Shown here in pieces: positions 41,798-51,600 of a DNA stretch of 64,000 nucleotides (position 1 is the first letter of the stretch; every line of letters begins with the position of its first letter). The notes under the pieces are model-generated. The model saw only the letters and a program-made list of their open reading frames with translations, did no database searches and had not been told where the DNA came from. The position numbers and the translations under genes were made by a program. The DNA is from CAZFOB01 sp964520325 (lineage in GTDB: Bacteria > Actinomycetota > JAICYB01), in assembly GCA_964520325.1 (NCBI GenBank), contig CAZFOB010000004.1, positions 175,725 through 239,724 of the forward strand. The letters run 5' to 3'.

Positions 41798-42729
41798 AAG
41801 CGCTCGTCACCGGTGGTTCCGGCTTCATCGGGTCGACGCTTGTCGACGCGCTGCTCGCTCACAGCAACGAGGTCTACGTGGTCGACGACCTGAGCACCGG
41901 AAAGCTGCCGAACCTCGACGATGCCCGCCGGGAAGGCGGCGTGAAGTTCCATCGCTACGACATCGCCTCGGAAGCCGTCGGCGACCTCCTGCAGCAGACC
42001 CGGCCCGACATCGTGTACCACCTGGCTGCTCAGAGCTCAGTGCCCGCTTCGATCGCCGATCCCGTCCACGACGCGCAGGTCAACGTGATCGGCCTGCTAC
42101 GCCTTCTCGATGCGTGTGTGGCATCCGATGTGCGCAAGTTCGTGTTCTCGAGCTCAGGCGGCACGATCTACGGACCTCAGGACCATCTGCCCGTCGATGA
42201 AACGGCCGTGGGCCGGCCGATGTCCCCATACGGGATCACGAAGAGGGCCGCCGAGGACTACCTCCGCGTTTACCGCGACGAGTTCGGGCTCGACTTCACT
42301 TCGCTCGCCCTCGCGAACGTCTACGGCCCCCGCCAGGATCCCAACGGTGAGGCCGGTGTGATCGCCATCTTCGCGAACAAGCTCGCGAGTGGCGAGCAAT
42401 CCACCATCGACGGCAGCGGTGAGCAGACGCGCGACTTCGTCTTCGTCGAGGACGTCGCGCACGCCTTCGTGAAAGCGGCGGAGCTTGGGTCGGGCGAGAC
42501 GATCAACATCGCGACCGGCATCGAAACGACGATCAACGAGCTCTACGACCTGATGGCGAAATCCGCGAGCTTTCCGCATCCCGCACATCGTGGACCCGCC
42601 CGGCAGGGAGACGTCCTGCGCAACGCTCTGGATAACGCCAAGGCCGCGAAGATCCTCGACTGGAAGCCGTGGACGCCGCTCTCCGAGGGCCTCGCGAAGA
42701 CCATCGGGTGGTTCAGGCGGCAGCGGTAA
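41794..42729 (+). CDS. NAD-dependent sugar epimerase/dehydratase (GalE-like)
   Basis: 311 residues, extended SDR. ALVTGGSGFIGSTLVDALL, VVDDLSTGKLPNL (adenine-ribose Asp), YHLAAQSSVPASIADPVHDAQVNVIG, VFSSSGGTIYG, SPYGITKRAAEDYLRVY (YxxxK), LANVYGPRQDPNGEAGVIAIF and TRDFVFVEDVAHAF. Close to the UDP-glucose 4-epimerase group common in archaea and actinobacteria. It would supply UDP-galactose for a galactan-type wall polymer, an inference from context. The last gene of the operon; it converges on cofE with only 3 bp between stops. Confidence 0.87.
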   Translation: MKALVTGGSGFIGSTLVDALLAHSNEVYVVDDLSTGKLPNLDDARREGGVKFHRYDIASEAVGDLLQQTRPDIVYHLAAQSSVPASIADPVHDAQVNVIGLLRLLDACVASDVRKFVFSSSGGTIYGPQDHLPVDETAVGRPMSPYGITKRAAEDYLRVYRDEFGLDFTSLALANVYGPRQDPNGEAGVIAIFANKLASGEQSTIDGSGEQTRDFVFVEDVAHAFVKAAELGSGETINIATGIETTINELYDLMAKSASFPHPAHRGPARQGDVLRNALDNAKAAKILDWKPWTPLSEGLAKTIGWFRRQR

Positions 42730-42732
42730 GGC

Positions 42733-43422
42733 TTAGCGGAAGAGGTCCATCTCCGTCGGGCGCACGGTCTCACGTACCGTTCCATCTCCCGGGATGAACG
42801 GATACCCGCGAACGATCGCCACTGGCACGCCGTCGAGCTTGTTCATGACCAACTCGGCCGCGCTTGCGAGCTCATCGAGATGCGCGATCTCTGTGACGAG
42901 CAGCTCCCGTCCGGCGGCATCGAACTGGCCCTTGTAGCCCCGCAATGCCTCCATGCCGCTCGCGCCGATCGCCACATTCGTCTGCCCAACGCGCCATGGA
43001 CGACCGAAGGTGTCGGAGACGATCACGGCGACGGGCGAGCCGAATCGCTGCTCGAGCGTTGTGCGGATCCGGTCCGCCGACGCATCGGGGTCCTTGGGTA
43101 ACAGGACGGCGGTCCCGGCGGCGACGTTGGACATGTCGACTCCGGCATTGGCACAGACGAAGCCGTGGTGTGTCTCCACGATGAGGTGGGTGTCAGACTC
43201 GCGGACGATCCTTCGCGCCTCGCGCTTAGCGGCGGCGCGCGCGTCCGCTTTGGTTTCCGCGGAGATGATCCGTCCTTCCGCCTTGGAGACAATCTTCTGA
43301 GCGACCACGATGACGTCGCCCGGCTCAACGGCGAAGCGTTGCGCGATCAGCTCACCGAGGTCAGCACCCGGCACCACTTCGGGCATCCCTTCGACGGCGA
43401 TGACGCGAAGCTCAGACGGCAC
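42733..43422 (-). CDS. cofE: Coenzyme F420-0:L-glutamate ligase
   Basis: 229 residues. VEPGDVIVVAQKIVSKAEGR, RRIVRESDTHLIVETHHGFVCANAGVDMSNV, VAVIVSDTFGRPWRVGQTNVAIG and GFDEL-like LASAAELVMNKLDGVPVAIVRG are the CofE signatures. It adds glutamate residues to F420-0 with GTP. Mycobacterial FbiB carries an extra C-terminal nitroreductase-like domain; here the protein is single-domain. Start: GTG at 43422 (PSELRVIAVEG) or TTG at 43431; either overlaps the cofD stop. Confidence 0.92.
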   Translation of the reverse strand: MPSELRVIAVEGMPEVVPGADLGELIAQRFAVEPGDVIVVAQKIVSKAEGRIISAETKADARAAAKREARRIVRESDTHLIVETHHGFVCANAGVDMSNVAAGTAVLLPKDPDASADRIRTTLEQRFGSPVAVIVSDTFGRPWRVGQTNVAIGASGMEALRGYKGQFDAAGRELLVTEIAHLDELASAAELVMNKLDGVPVAIVRGYPFIPGDGTVRETVRPTEMDLFR

Positions 43423-44392
43423 GATCGACAACCACCTTCGCCAGGCGTGCGGCTTCCTCGGCCCCCGTCATGATCGTGTCGCACGCAACGGCACGCATCC
43501 CGAGCGCTTCGATATCCGCAGTGCGGCCGGCGTCGGCATCGTCCAGGACGAAGACGTCGACCAGCCCTTCGTAGATCCTGGCAACGCCGAGGGCGGAGGA
43601 CTCGTGACCGAGCCCCGCCAGCAGCGAGCCGGCCGGTCCCTTGAGCGCTTTGCCTCCGACGATGGGCGAGATGGCGACGCGTACACCGTTGGCCGAGCGG
43701 AGCGCATCGCGCACGCCAACAACGGCCAGCACAGGCGCCACCGACAACAGCGGATTGGACGGCGGGATGATCACGACCCGCGCTGACGAGATGGCTTCCA
43801 GCACCCCGGGTGCCGGAGACGAAGCGGCGGCGCCGTCGAAGTCGACCGAGGCGATCGGCTCGGAGTGGTGCCGCCGCACGAAATACGTCTGGAAGTCGAG
43901 ACGTTCACCGCTCGCGGTGACCAGCTCGGTCCTCACCGGATCATTCGACATCGGGAGCACCGTCACCTCGATGCCGAGTGCGCGGCGCAACGCGTCGGTG
44001 GCGTGGCCGAGCGTGCGACCCGCGTCCAAGAGCCTGGAACGGAACAGATGCGTGGCCAGATCGCGATCGCCGAGACCGAACCATTCCTGCATGTCGACCC
44101 CGGTCTCGCCCGCGCGAGCGACGAGCTGCTCGTACCGGTCGTTGCCAACGAAGGTCTCGTCGGCCAGGCCCCAGCCGCGATCCCAGTCGGTTGTGTCGGC
44201 CAGGTGATAGAGGACGGTGTCGACGTCCGGGCTGACGTGAAGGCCGCGGATGCGCTCGTCGTCCCCGGTGTTGACCACGACTGTGAGATCTGCCGGGTCG
44301 ATCACGCGGACGAGTCCGGCCAGGAATCGCGCCGAACCCACCCCGCCCGCGAGCGCGCAGATGCGCCCCGGTGATGGCGCGGGTGTTGACAC
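43412..44392 (-). CDS. cofD: 2-phospho-lactate (or PEP-derived) transferase CofD/FbiA
   Basis: 326 residues. ICALAGGVGSARFLAGLVRV (substrate loop), VVVNTGDDERIRGLHVSPDVDTVLYHLA, GWGLADETF, WFGLGDRDLATHLFRSRLLDAG, VLPMSNDPVRTELVT, FQTYFVRRHH and VVIIPPSNPLLSVAPVL are CofD landmarks. It transfers a phospholactyl/enolpyruvyl group to FO, the step before CofE. Start: GTG at 44392, preceded by TACCAT + 6 nt. The open frame continues upstream into the 22-bp repeats (giving WIERSES twice) and should not be used. Divergent from fbiC. Confidence 0.93.
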   Translation of the reverse strand: MSTPAPSPGRICALAGGVGSARFLAGLVRVIDPADLTVVVNTGDDERIRGLHVSPDVDTVLYHLADTTDWDRGWGLADETFVGNDRYEQLVARAGETGVDMQEWFGLGDRDLATHLFRSRLLDAGRTLGHATDALRRALGIEVTVLPMSNDPVRTELVTASGERLDFQTYFVRRHHSEPIASVDFDGAAASSPAPGVLEAISSARVVIIPPSNPLLSVAPVLAVVGVRDALRSANGVRVAISPIVGGKALKGPAGSLLAGLGHESSALGVARIYEGLVDVFVLDDADAGRTADIEALGMRAVACDTIMTGAEEAARLAKVVVDRAV

Positions 44393-44398
44393 AGCCGA

Positions 44399-44404
44399 AT
44401 GGTA
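44399..44404 (-). promoter_or_regulatory. Candidate -10 (TACCAT), leaderless cofD start
   Basis: On the minus strand TACCAT is followed by 6 nt and the GTG at 44392. No ribosome-binding site. Confidence 0.5.
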
Positions 44405-44424
44405 CCGGCCGCGCATCCTTCTAC

Positions 44425-44473
44425 GGGACTCGCTGCGCTCGATCCAGCTAAGGGACTCGCTGCGCTCGATCCA
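44425..44473 (+). repeat. Two 22-bp repeats between cofD and fbiC promoters
   Basis: Two exact copies (44425-44446 and 44452-44473), each GGGACTCGCTGCGCTCGATC plus CA, separated by 5 bp. They are related in style (CGCTNCGCTC core) to the repeats at 36325. Confidence 0.9.
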
Positions 44474-44500
44474 AGCGGCGCCGCGAGGGCCGCGCAACGG

Positions 44501-44506
44501 TATCCT
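44501..44506 (+). promoter_or_regulatory. Candidate -10 (TATCCT), leaderless fbiC start
   Basis: TATCCT ends 8 nt before the fbiC ATG at 44515, with no ribosome-binding site. Confidence 0.5.
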
Positions 44507-44514
44507 GCCCGAAC

Positions 44515-47202
44515 ATGACGGAGCAGCTCGTACGGGTCCTGGGGCGCAGCCGTGCCGGGGAGCGCCTCGACGAGGCCGACGTCCTCGCCGTGCTTCGCGC
44601 TTCCGACGACGAGCTCGCCCCCGTGCTCGAGCTCGCTCGCGAGCAACGCGACGCCTACCTCGTCCGATCTGGCCATCCCGGCACGCTCACCTACTCGCGC
44701 AAAGTCTTCATCCCGCTGACCTATATGTGCCGGTACCGGTGCTCGTACTGCACCTTCGTGAAGACGCGAGAAGAGCCGGGGGCCGAGTTCCGCTCGATCG
44801 ACGACGTGGTCGCCATCGCCAGGCAGGGACGCGAGTGGGGTTGCACTGAAGCGCTCTTCACGTTGGGCGAGGCCCCCGAGGAGCGCCACGATCAAGCACG
44901 CGAGTGGCTGCACGCCCACGGCTACGCCTCGACGATCGACTACGTGATCGACGCGGCGCGCACCGTGGTCCTGCAGACCGGGTTGTTGCCGCACGTCAAT
45001 CCCGGTGCGGTCACGACTGAGCAGATGAAGCAGTTGCGGGAGGTTGCTCCATCGCAAGGCTTGATGATGGAGCAGCTCGCCGACCGGCTCCTGCAGCCGG
45101 GGCAAGCTCACGCCGGCGCTTCAGGGAAGGCCGCAGTCACGAGGCTCGAGCAGCTCGCATTCGCGCACGAGACCCGTACGCCCTTCACCAGCGGATTCCT
45201 CATCGGCATCGGCGAGACTCTGGAAGAGCGTGCGTCAACGATCGTGCAGCTCGCCGATGCCGCCCGCCGATCCACCGACGGCACCGACGGCACCGACCGG
45301 ACAAACACAAACGTCGTCCAAGAAGTCATCGTCCAGAACTTCCGTGCCAAGCCGGACACACCGATGCGCGGCAACGAGGATGCAACAGAGGGCGAGATGG
45401 TGCGCGCCATCGCGGCGACGCGTCTGGTCTTCGGCGACCGAATGTCGGTACAAGCGCCGCCCAACCTCACACCGAAGACGTATGGGCAGTATCTGGACGC
45501 CGGCATCAACGACTGGGGCGGCGTCTCACCCGTGACACCCGACCACGTGAACCCCGAGATGCCGTGGCCGCAGCTCAGCGAGCTTTCGCGCGTGTGCGAA
45601 GACCGCGGATTCGCGCTTCGCCAAAGGCTTCCGCTCTACCCGCACTACATCACCGACGAGCGCGCGTTCACACGCTTCGTCGCACCGGGGATGCGTCGCC
45701 ACGTGCTCGCACAGGCCGATGCGATGGGCCTCGCGCGCGAAGAACGTTGGTACGCAGGCGAAGGCTGGACGCCGGTGCTCCGCGCGGGCCAGCCGGCCCC
45801 CAAGCGCCGCGCGATCGCGATGGCCGTAGCCAAACCGGCGCAGCAAGCCGATCAGGTCTCCGACCAGTTCTCGTCTGCGTTCTCAGGGGGCACACCCGCC
45901 GCAGGCGCTTATGGCGCACCCCCGGCGCTCGGACTCGTCGGTTTCGACGAGATGCTCCCCGAGATGCCCGGACGCATCGCTTTCGACTGGGAACGTGCCG
46001 ATCTCGCGCGCAACGCCGACGAGGTGCGTCACCCATGGGTCGCGCCCTACTTCGCACGGACTGCGAAGCCGCACGCTGACTTCACGGACCTCCTCGAGCG
46101 CGCGCACCAGGACGACCGACTCGAGCTCGACGAAGTCGCGCGCCTGTTCCGCGCCGAGGGTGCCGATCTCGAAGCTCTGTTCGGCAAGGCCGACGAGCTC
46201 CGCCGCGAGATGTGTTCGGACATCGTGACCTACGTCGTCAACCGCAACATCACCTATACGAATCTGTGCCACACCGGTTGCAGCTTCTGCGGGTTTGCCC
46301 GGCCTCTGGGTCACGACGACAGCTACTACTTCGCACCGGATGAGGTCGGACGCAAGGCCCGCGAAGCGTGGGACCTCGGTGCGACCGAAGTGTGCATCCA
46401 GGGTGGTATCCACCCGCACAACACCGGCGAGATCTACCTGCAGATCGCCGCCGCCGTGAAGGACGCAGCACCCGGGATCCATCTGCACGGGTTCTCGCCA
46501 CTCGAGGTCACTGTCGGCGCGAAGACGCTCGGTCTTGATCTGCCGCGCTACATCGGGATGCTCCGCGACGCCGGACTCGATTCGATCCCGGGCACCGCCG
46601 CGGAGATCCTCGACGAGCGCGTCCGTCCGAAGATCACGCCGCAGAAGCTCTCGGCCGACGATTGGATCGATCTGATGCGCACCGCACACCGAGCCGGCAT
46701 CCGCTCGACGACGACGATCATGTTCGGACACATCGATGATCCCGTCGCGTGGGCGATCCACCTGCTGCGTCTGCGAGATCTGCAGGTCGAGACCGGCGGG
46801 TTCACCGAGTTCGTCCCGCTCCCGTTCGTGCACCACCGCACGCCGATGTTCATGAAGGGTGGAGCGCGCACCGGTCCGACGTGGCGCGAGGCCCTGAAGA
46901 TCCACGCTGTCGGGCGAGTCGTGCTTCACCCACGCATCCCGAACATCCAAGCCTCGTGGGTCAAGATGGGCGTCGAAGGTGTCATGGCGACGTTCGAGGT
47001 CGGTGTGAACGACTTCGGCGGGACGCTCGGCGAGGAGCACATCTCGCGCATGGCCGGCGCGAGCCACGGTCTCGGACATTCGGTCGCGGAGATGGAGAAT
47101 GCGATACGCCGCGCGGGACGAACCCCCGTCGAGCGCACAACCATCTACGGTGCGCCCGAGCTTTTATATGCCGAACGCGTCGCCGCATTGGTAGCGGGGT
47201 AG
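44515..47202 (+). CDS. fbiC: FO synthase FbiC (CofG-CofH fusion)
   Basis: 895 residues with two radical-SAM domains. CofG half: CRYRCSYC (Cys72, 76, 79), MLTLGEAPEERH-like FTLGEAPEERHDQAREW, GLLPHVNPGA. CofH half: CHTGCSFCGFA (Cys585, 589, 592), EVCIQGGIHP, HLHGFSPLEV, PGTAAEILDERVRPKI and ASWVKMGVEGV. The fusion makes the deazaflavin chromophore FO from tyrosine and the pyrimidine 5-amino-6-ribitylamino-uracil. A linker of ~60 residues (about 435-500) joins the halves. The fused form is the actinobacterial type. cofD and cofE are divergent 120 bp away. No second F420 glutamylation or cofC gene is in the window. Confidence 0.97.
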   Translation: MTEQLVRVLGRSRAGERLDEADVLAVLRASDDELAPVLELAREQRDAYLVRSGHPGTLTYSRKVFIPLTYMCRYRCSYCTFVKTREEPGAEFRSIDDVVAIARQGREWGCTEALFTLGEAPEERHDQAREWLHAHGYASTIDYVIDAARTVVLQTGLLPHVNPGAVTTEQMKQLREVAPSQGLMMEQLADRLLQPGQAHAGASGKAAVTRLEQLAFAHETRTPFTSGFLIGIGETLEERASTIVQLADAARRSTDGTDGTDRTNTNVVQEVIVQNFRAKPDTPMRGNEDATEGEMVRAIAATRLVFGDRMSVQAPPNLTPKTYGQYLDAGINDWGGVSPVTPDHVNPEMPWPQLSELSRVCEDRGFALRQRLPLYPHYITDERAFTRFVAPGMRRHVLAQADAMGLAREERWYAGEGWTPVLRAGQPAPKRRAIAMAVAKPAQQADQVSDQFSSAFSGGTPAAGAYGAPPALGLVGFDEMLPEMPGRIAFDWERADLARNADEVRHPWVAPYFARTAKPHADFTDLLERAHQDDRLELDEVARLFRAEGADLEALFGKADELRREMCSDIVTYVVNRNITYTNLCHTGCSFCGFARPLGHDDSYYFAPDEVGRKAREAWDLGATEVCIQGGIHPHNTGEIYLQIAAAVKDAAPGIHLHGFSPLEVTVGAKTLGLDLPRYIGMLRDAGLDSIPGTAAEILDERVRPKITPQKLSADDWIDLMRTAHRAGIRSTTTIMFGHIDDPVAWAIHLLRLRDLQVETGGFTEFVPLPFVHHRTPMFMKGGARTGPTWREALKIHAVGRVVLHPRIPNIQASWVKMGVEGVMATFEVGVNDFGGTLGEEHISRMAGASHGLGHSVAEMENAIRRAGRTPVERTTIYGAPELLYAERVAALVAG

Positions 47203-47210
47203 GACCCTCG

Positions 47211-48611
47211 ATGTCCGACGTGTATCAGCCACCCGTTCCGCCAGGTGTTCCGAAGGCAACCAACGTGACGCCGGAGGCTCGCGCAGCAGAGTCGGAGCCA
47301 GCGAAAGGCGCCGCGCCGATCCCACGGCCTGCGCCGGAGCTCGACGAGTTCCTTGCGCGAGCCGTGGATCGTCAGATCGCCGAGCAGCGCGCGCTTCGCA
47401 CGACCCTCACCGATCTTCGCGACGCCGTGACACAGCTGCAGTCGCGTCCGACTCCGGCGGTTGACCTCGACGACCTCGACCAACGCATCGGCCGCCACGT
47501 GCAAGAGGCAACCGGAGCAGCCACCGCTGATCTGCGGGCCTCGATCGGTGGGATCTCTGCCGACGTCGAGGGCATCGCGCAGGCGTTGATCGATCTGAAC
47601 TCCGGACTCCGCGACTGGGCGAAAGGTATCGACCGCAACCTCGGCGCTGTGATGCAGACCGTGGAGCGTGTCCGAGACGTCGCAGGCGATGTTGTCGATC
47701 ACCAGACTCGTGCGATGGAGGCGTTGCGCTCTTCGACGGCGCAGTCCAGGGAGGTGCAGGCCGACGTTCTGGACACCGCTCGCGCCACAGCCGACCACAC
47801 CCAGCAGATGCACGACGAGCTGATCGAGTGGGTGCAGAGTGAACGGGAGCGCCACCGGGCCCTCGAGGCTCCGCTGATCGAGATTCCTTTCAGCGACGTC
47901 GTGGCCAGCGACGTCGTGGCCGGCGAGATCGCGGCCGAGACGGCCATCGTCCCGATGATCGGGAGCCCCCTCGTCGACGCGTCGCTGGTGCAAGTCCCCG
48001 TCGCAGACGTCGCAAGCGACATCGCGCAGCAGGTCAAAGAGAGCATCGAGCTGTCGCTCTATCTCGCCGACCAGATCGAGGACTTCGATCGGGTGATCGG
48101 CAAGATGGGCGATCTCCCAAGCCGCCTCGAAGCGGTCATCTCCCAAGCGTTGAAGCGGACGCTTGCCGCGCGCGGCAAGCTCGATCGCGAGGCCGAAGTC
48201 GCGATGGACGATGCGCTCGTCGTGCTCGACGAGCACATCGAGAAGATCGGTCGGTTTGCCGACGATGAAGATGCCGTCCGGGAGCTAACGCTCCGACAGG
48301 TCGAGCTCGCATCACGCGTCGAGTCGTTGCAGGCCGAGATGTTCGTTCGTCTCGAGGCGCTCGCCGAGGCGATAGACCGTTCCGCGGATGGCAGCCAGCC
48401 GCGCGCGGCGGCCTCGCTCGCCCGCGCGCGTCCGACCGCCTCACGACCCAAGACAACGACCAAAGCGAAGACGACCAAAGCAAGAACGACCAAAGCGAAG
48501 ACGACCAAAGCGAAGACGACCAAAGCGAAGACGACCAAGGCGAAGACGACCAAGGCGAATCCCAAACGCCGGCCTACCCGCCGACGGACACCGAGAATCT
48601 CGGGCGACTAA
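47211..48611 (+). CDS. Coiled-coil protein with histone-H1-like basic tail
   Basis: 466 residues. A Pro/Ala-rich N-terminus is followed by long helical, coiled-coil-prone stretches (~45-400, e.g. DEFLARAVDRQIAEQRALRTTLTDLRDAV, LAAQ-poor, no membrane helix). The last ~60 residues are Lys/Thr/Ala repeats (KTTKA about seven times) ending RRPTRRRTPRISGD. The tail resembles eukaryotic-H1-like DNA-binding tails of bacterial nucleoid proteins. The gene starts 8 bp after fbiC and stops 3 bp before the giant GT2 gene, so it is in that operon. No known family recognised; binding to DNA or an acidic polymer is inferred from charge. Confidence 0.7.
   Translation: MSDVYQPPVPPGVPKATNVTPEARAAESEPAKGAAPIPRPAPELDEFLARAVDRQIAEQRALRTTLTDLRDAVTQLQSRPTPAVDLDDLDQRIGRHVQEATGAATADLRASIGGISADVEGIAQALIDLNSGLRDWAKGIDRNLGAVMQTVERVRDVAGDVVDHQTRAMEALRSSTAQSREVQADVLDTARATADHTQQMHDELIEWVQSERERHRALEAPLIEIPFSDVVASDVVAGEIAAETAIVPMIGSPLVDASLVQVPVADVASDIAQQVKESIELSLYLADQIEDFDRVIGKMGDLPSRLEAVISQALKRTLAARGKLDREAEVAMDDALVVLDEHIEKIGRFADDEDAVRELTLRQVELASRVESLQAEMFVRLEALAEAIDRSADGSQPRAAASLARARPTASRPKTTTKAKTTKARTTKAKTTKAKTTKAKTTKAKTTKANPKRRPTRRRTPRISGD
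48450..48559 (+). repeat. 15-bp coding tandem repeat (KTTKA)
   Basis: About seven copies of AAGACGACCAAAGCG, mostly identical at the DNA level, encode the basic tail of the coiled-coil protein. Such a repeat can change copy number by slippage without breaking the frame. Confidence 0.85.
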
Positions 48612-48614
48612 GCA

Positions 48615-51600
48615 ATGCCCGGTCCGAGCGTTCTCGCGATCCTTGTTGCCCATGCGTCGCGTACGCGTCTCACAGAGGCGCTTCGTTCGCTCGGCGCTCA
48701 GACCTACGACAACATCGAGATCGTCGTTGCCACCGTCGGCGAGCTCAACGTTGCGGATGACGTTTCAGCGACGGTGATCCAGGTTCGCGAGGGCGCCGGA
48801 TTCGGCGAAGCGGTGACGGGCGTGCTCGACACCGTTCGTGTTGAAGGATTCGATCACGTGCTCTTGCTGCACGACGACGTTTCGCTCGAACCCGACGTCG
48901 TGCAACGCATGGTGAGCACGGCCGCTTCCGACCCGGCGATCGCTGCCGTGGGGGCGAAGTTGCTCGAGTGGTTCGAGCCCTCCGTCCTGCAGGAGGTCGG
49001 GTCTGCGATCGACCGCTTTGCGATCCGGCGCTCGGCTCTCGACCAGGGCGAGGTCGACCACGGGCAACGCGACGAAACGAGCGATGTGCTCTTCTGCTCG
49101 GACGCGTGCTTGCTCGTGCGCCGAGATGCGCTCATCGAAGTCGGTGGCCTCGATGCCAAAGCGTCACCCTTCTACGAGGACGTCGACCTGTGCTGGCGTC
49201 TCCGCGCCCACGGAGCCCGTGTGGTGGTTGATACCGAGGCTCGCGTACGACACGCCGCCGACATGTCCTCTGGACGCCGTCTCTTCGACACGAGTGTGCT
49301 CCGCGAGTATGCGGAACGCGGACGCCTGCGGTTCATGCTCAAGCACTACGCGCCACTCGGCCTCGCCGTGCTGCTCCCGCAACTCGTCGTGGCTGCGCTC
49401 GTGCGACTTCTCGCAGCCGTCGTCAGGCGCGAGTTGTGGCGCGTTCGCGTGATCGTTGGAGCGTGGGCAGCCACGCTCCGCGATCTGCCGGCGATCGTGG
49501 GTGAGCGTCGGCGCGCGCCGAAAGCGCGCGTCGAAGATCGCGAGCTGCTCGCCTTGGCTGCGCGCGGCGCGGTCGGTGAGGTGCGCGGCGACCGCGCCGA
49601 GTGGGCGTCCAACGTCTTGGCAACGTTGGGACGCTTTGGCGAACGCGCGCTCGCGCAAGCCCGCCAACCCGTGACATGGGTGACCGTGCTCGCCGTGCTC
49701 GTCGTCGTCGTCCTGTTGCGCCGTGTCGTCTTCGGTGGGGAGTTCTCGCTCGGCGAGATCCGTCCCCTCGCGCCTCTGTCCAACGCGATCTCCGACCACT
49801 TCGGACGCGTCCGTCGCGAAGGGCTCGACCCGTTCGCTCCGGCCGGACCAGGGCTCGTCGTGCTCGGGCTGATCCGATCGGTGGTCACGCGGGCGGCATT
49901 GGCGGAGAAACTCGTCCTCCTCCTGCCGCTGCTGATCGGCGGACTCGCCGGCGCGCGCTGGGGGCGAAGCCTCGGCTTCGGTCCGATGGCGCGGCGATGG
50001 CTCGGTGCGGCGGCCGCGGTCAATCCGGTGACGCTCTCGTTGCTGCGCGACGGGGCGCTCGGGGCGCTGCTGACGTGGGCCGTCTCGCTGTGGCTCGCGA
50101 GCGAGGTGCTCGTCCCGTCGCCGCCCGGCGAGGGATTACAGGCTCGTGTTCGTTTCACGGCACGATGGGCGTTCGCGTGGGCGATCACCGTCGCGCTGCA
50201 CCCACCCGCGTTGCTGTGGCTGCTCGCGCTCGGCCTGGTGATCTCGATCTCGCGCAGGCCATACGACGAGGACGACCGCACCCGGCATCGCCTTCGCATA
50301 CTTGTCACTGGAGCGCTCGGCGCGTTCGTCCTGCTGCTTCCATGGTCGGTCGAATTTCTCACGTTGCGCTCGCCGCTCGTCGGACGTCCGGGATGGCTCG
50401 TCCATTCGGTCGGTGGCGGACTCGAACGTGCATCGCTCGGCGGCGGCTGGCCATTGCTCGCCTGGCTGGTCGTCGCGGTGGTGGCGGCGTTCTTCGTCGG
50501 ACTCGACCGCACCACATATGCCATCGCGGCGCTCGCCGCGGTCTGCATCCTCGCCGGAGCGACAGGAGCGTTTCCTCGGGAGACGATGCTCGCGGCCACG
50601 GGCATCTGCGCGTTCTTGATCGTGTCGATCGTCGTCCGCCATATCACGGACGAGATCTCGCGCTACGAGCTCGGTGCCCGTCAGGCCGCACTGATCGCCG
50701 GTGTCGTCGCGCTCGCGGCTCTGTGGGCCGGCGGCGTCGTCCAAACAGTTCCATCCGGCGCGCGTCTGCGGACGATCCCTGTGGTCGCCGGCATCGACGG
50801 CGATCAGACCGGACGAGTCTTGTGGCTTGCGGAGACGACCAGCGGTGTGCGTACGTGGTCGACGCTGAGCTTCTCAGACCGCCTCGGTGCATTCCCCGCC
50901 CCCGGCGGACCGGAATCGCGTCTGGTCACCAAAGCGGTCGAGGCTGCTCGCGCGGGAAGGACGCACCGGCTCGGAGGACTGCTCGCGCTCGCCGACATCT
51001 CACATATCGTTTCGCTCGACGAGCAGAGCCGACGAGGTCTGGTCTCCCAATCCGACCTCGGTCCACTGGAAGAGCAGGGCACTGCGACGGTCTTCCGCAA
51101 CGACGCATGGCGCGGACCCGCGATCCTGCTCTCGGCCGCCCCTGACGATCCATTGAGCCCGAGCGGATTGGCCGACGTCGTCCGCGATCCACAACGCGTC
51201 GCCGTCGACGGATGGCCGTACGAACCGATCACCATCCGAGGGCACACGGGCCGGACGAACATTGGTGACGTTCCGTCTTCGGCAGTGGTCTACTTCGCGT
51301 CGGGGCACCGCGGGGGCTTGCGCATCGAGGGGACGTCGGCGCGCGTCGCGGCGGCCGGTGCGTACGTTCCGGCCGGCGACCTGGCTGAGGGACCCGTTCG
51401 GCTCACCCCGCCCGGACGCTGGTGGCGATGGATGCTCCCGGTGGCTGCGTTGCTCGTCCTCGCGCTGCTCGGAGCCTGGCTCGTTGCTGCCTACACGGGC
51501 GCACCGCTCGTCGGGGCGATCCAGGCCGCTGCGGACGTCCGTCCCATCGCGATGAAGCCGCTGGCGGCCGCTTTCGTCCCGCTGCTGATCGTCGGTGCGT

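Noticed and set aside
44393..44497. N-terminal extension of CofD (35 residues, two WIERSES copies)
   Set aside because: It translates the 22-bp repeats and the region upstream of a good -10 element; the conserved protein begins near ICALAGGVGS, so GTG 44392 is preferred.
45883..47079. 398-aa minus-strand frame opposite fbiC
   Set aside because: Lies fully antisense to the CofH half with its CxxxCxxC site; shadow.
48450..48559. CRISPR-like repeat array
   Set aside because: Repeats are contiguous 15-bp units in frame (KTTKA) with no spacers; coding tandem repeat.
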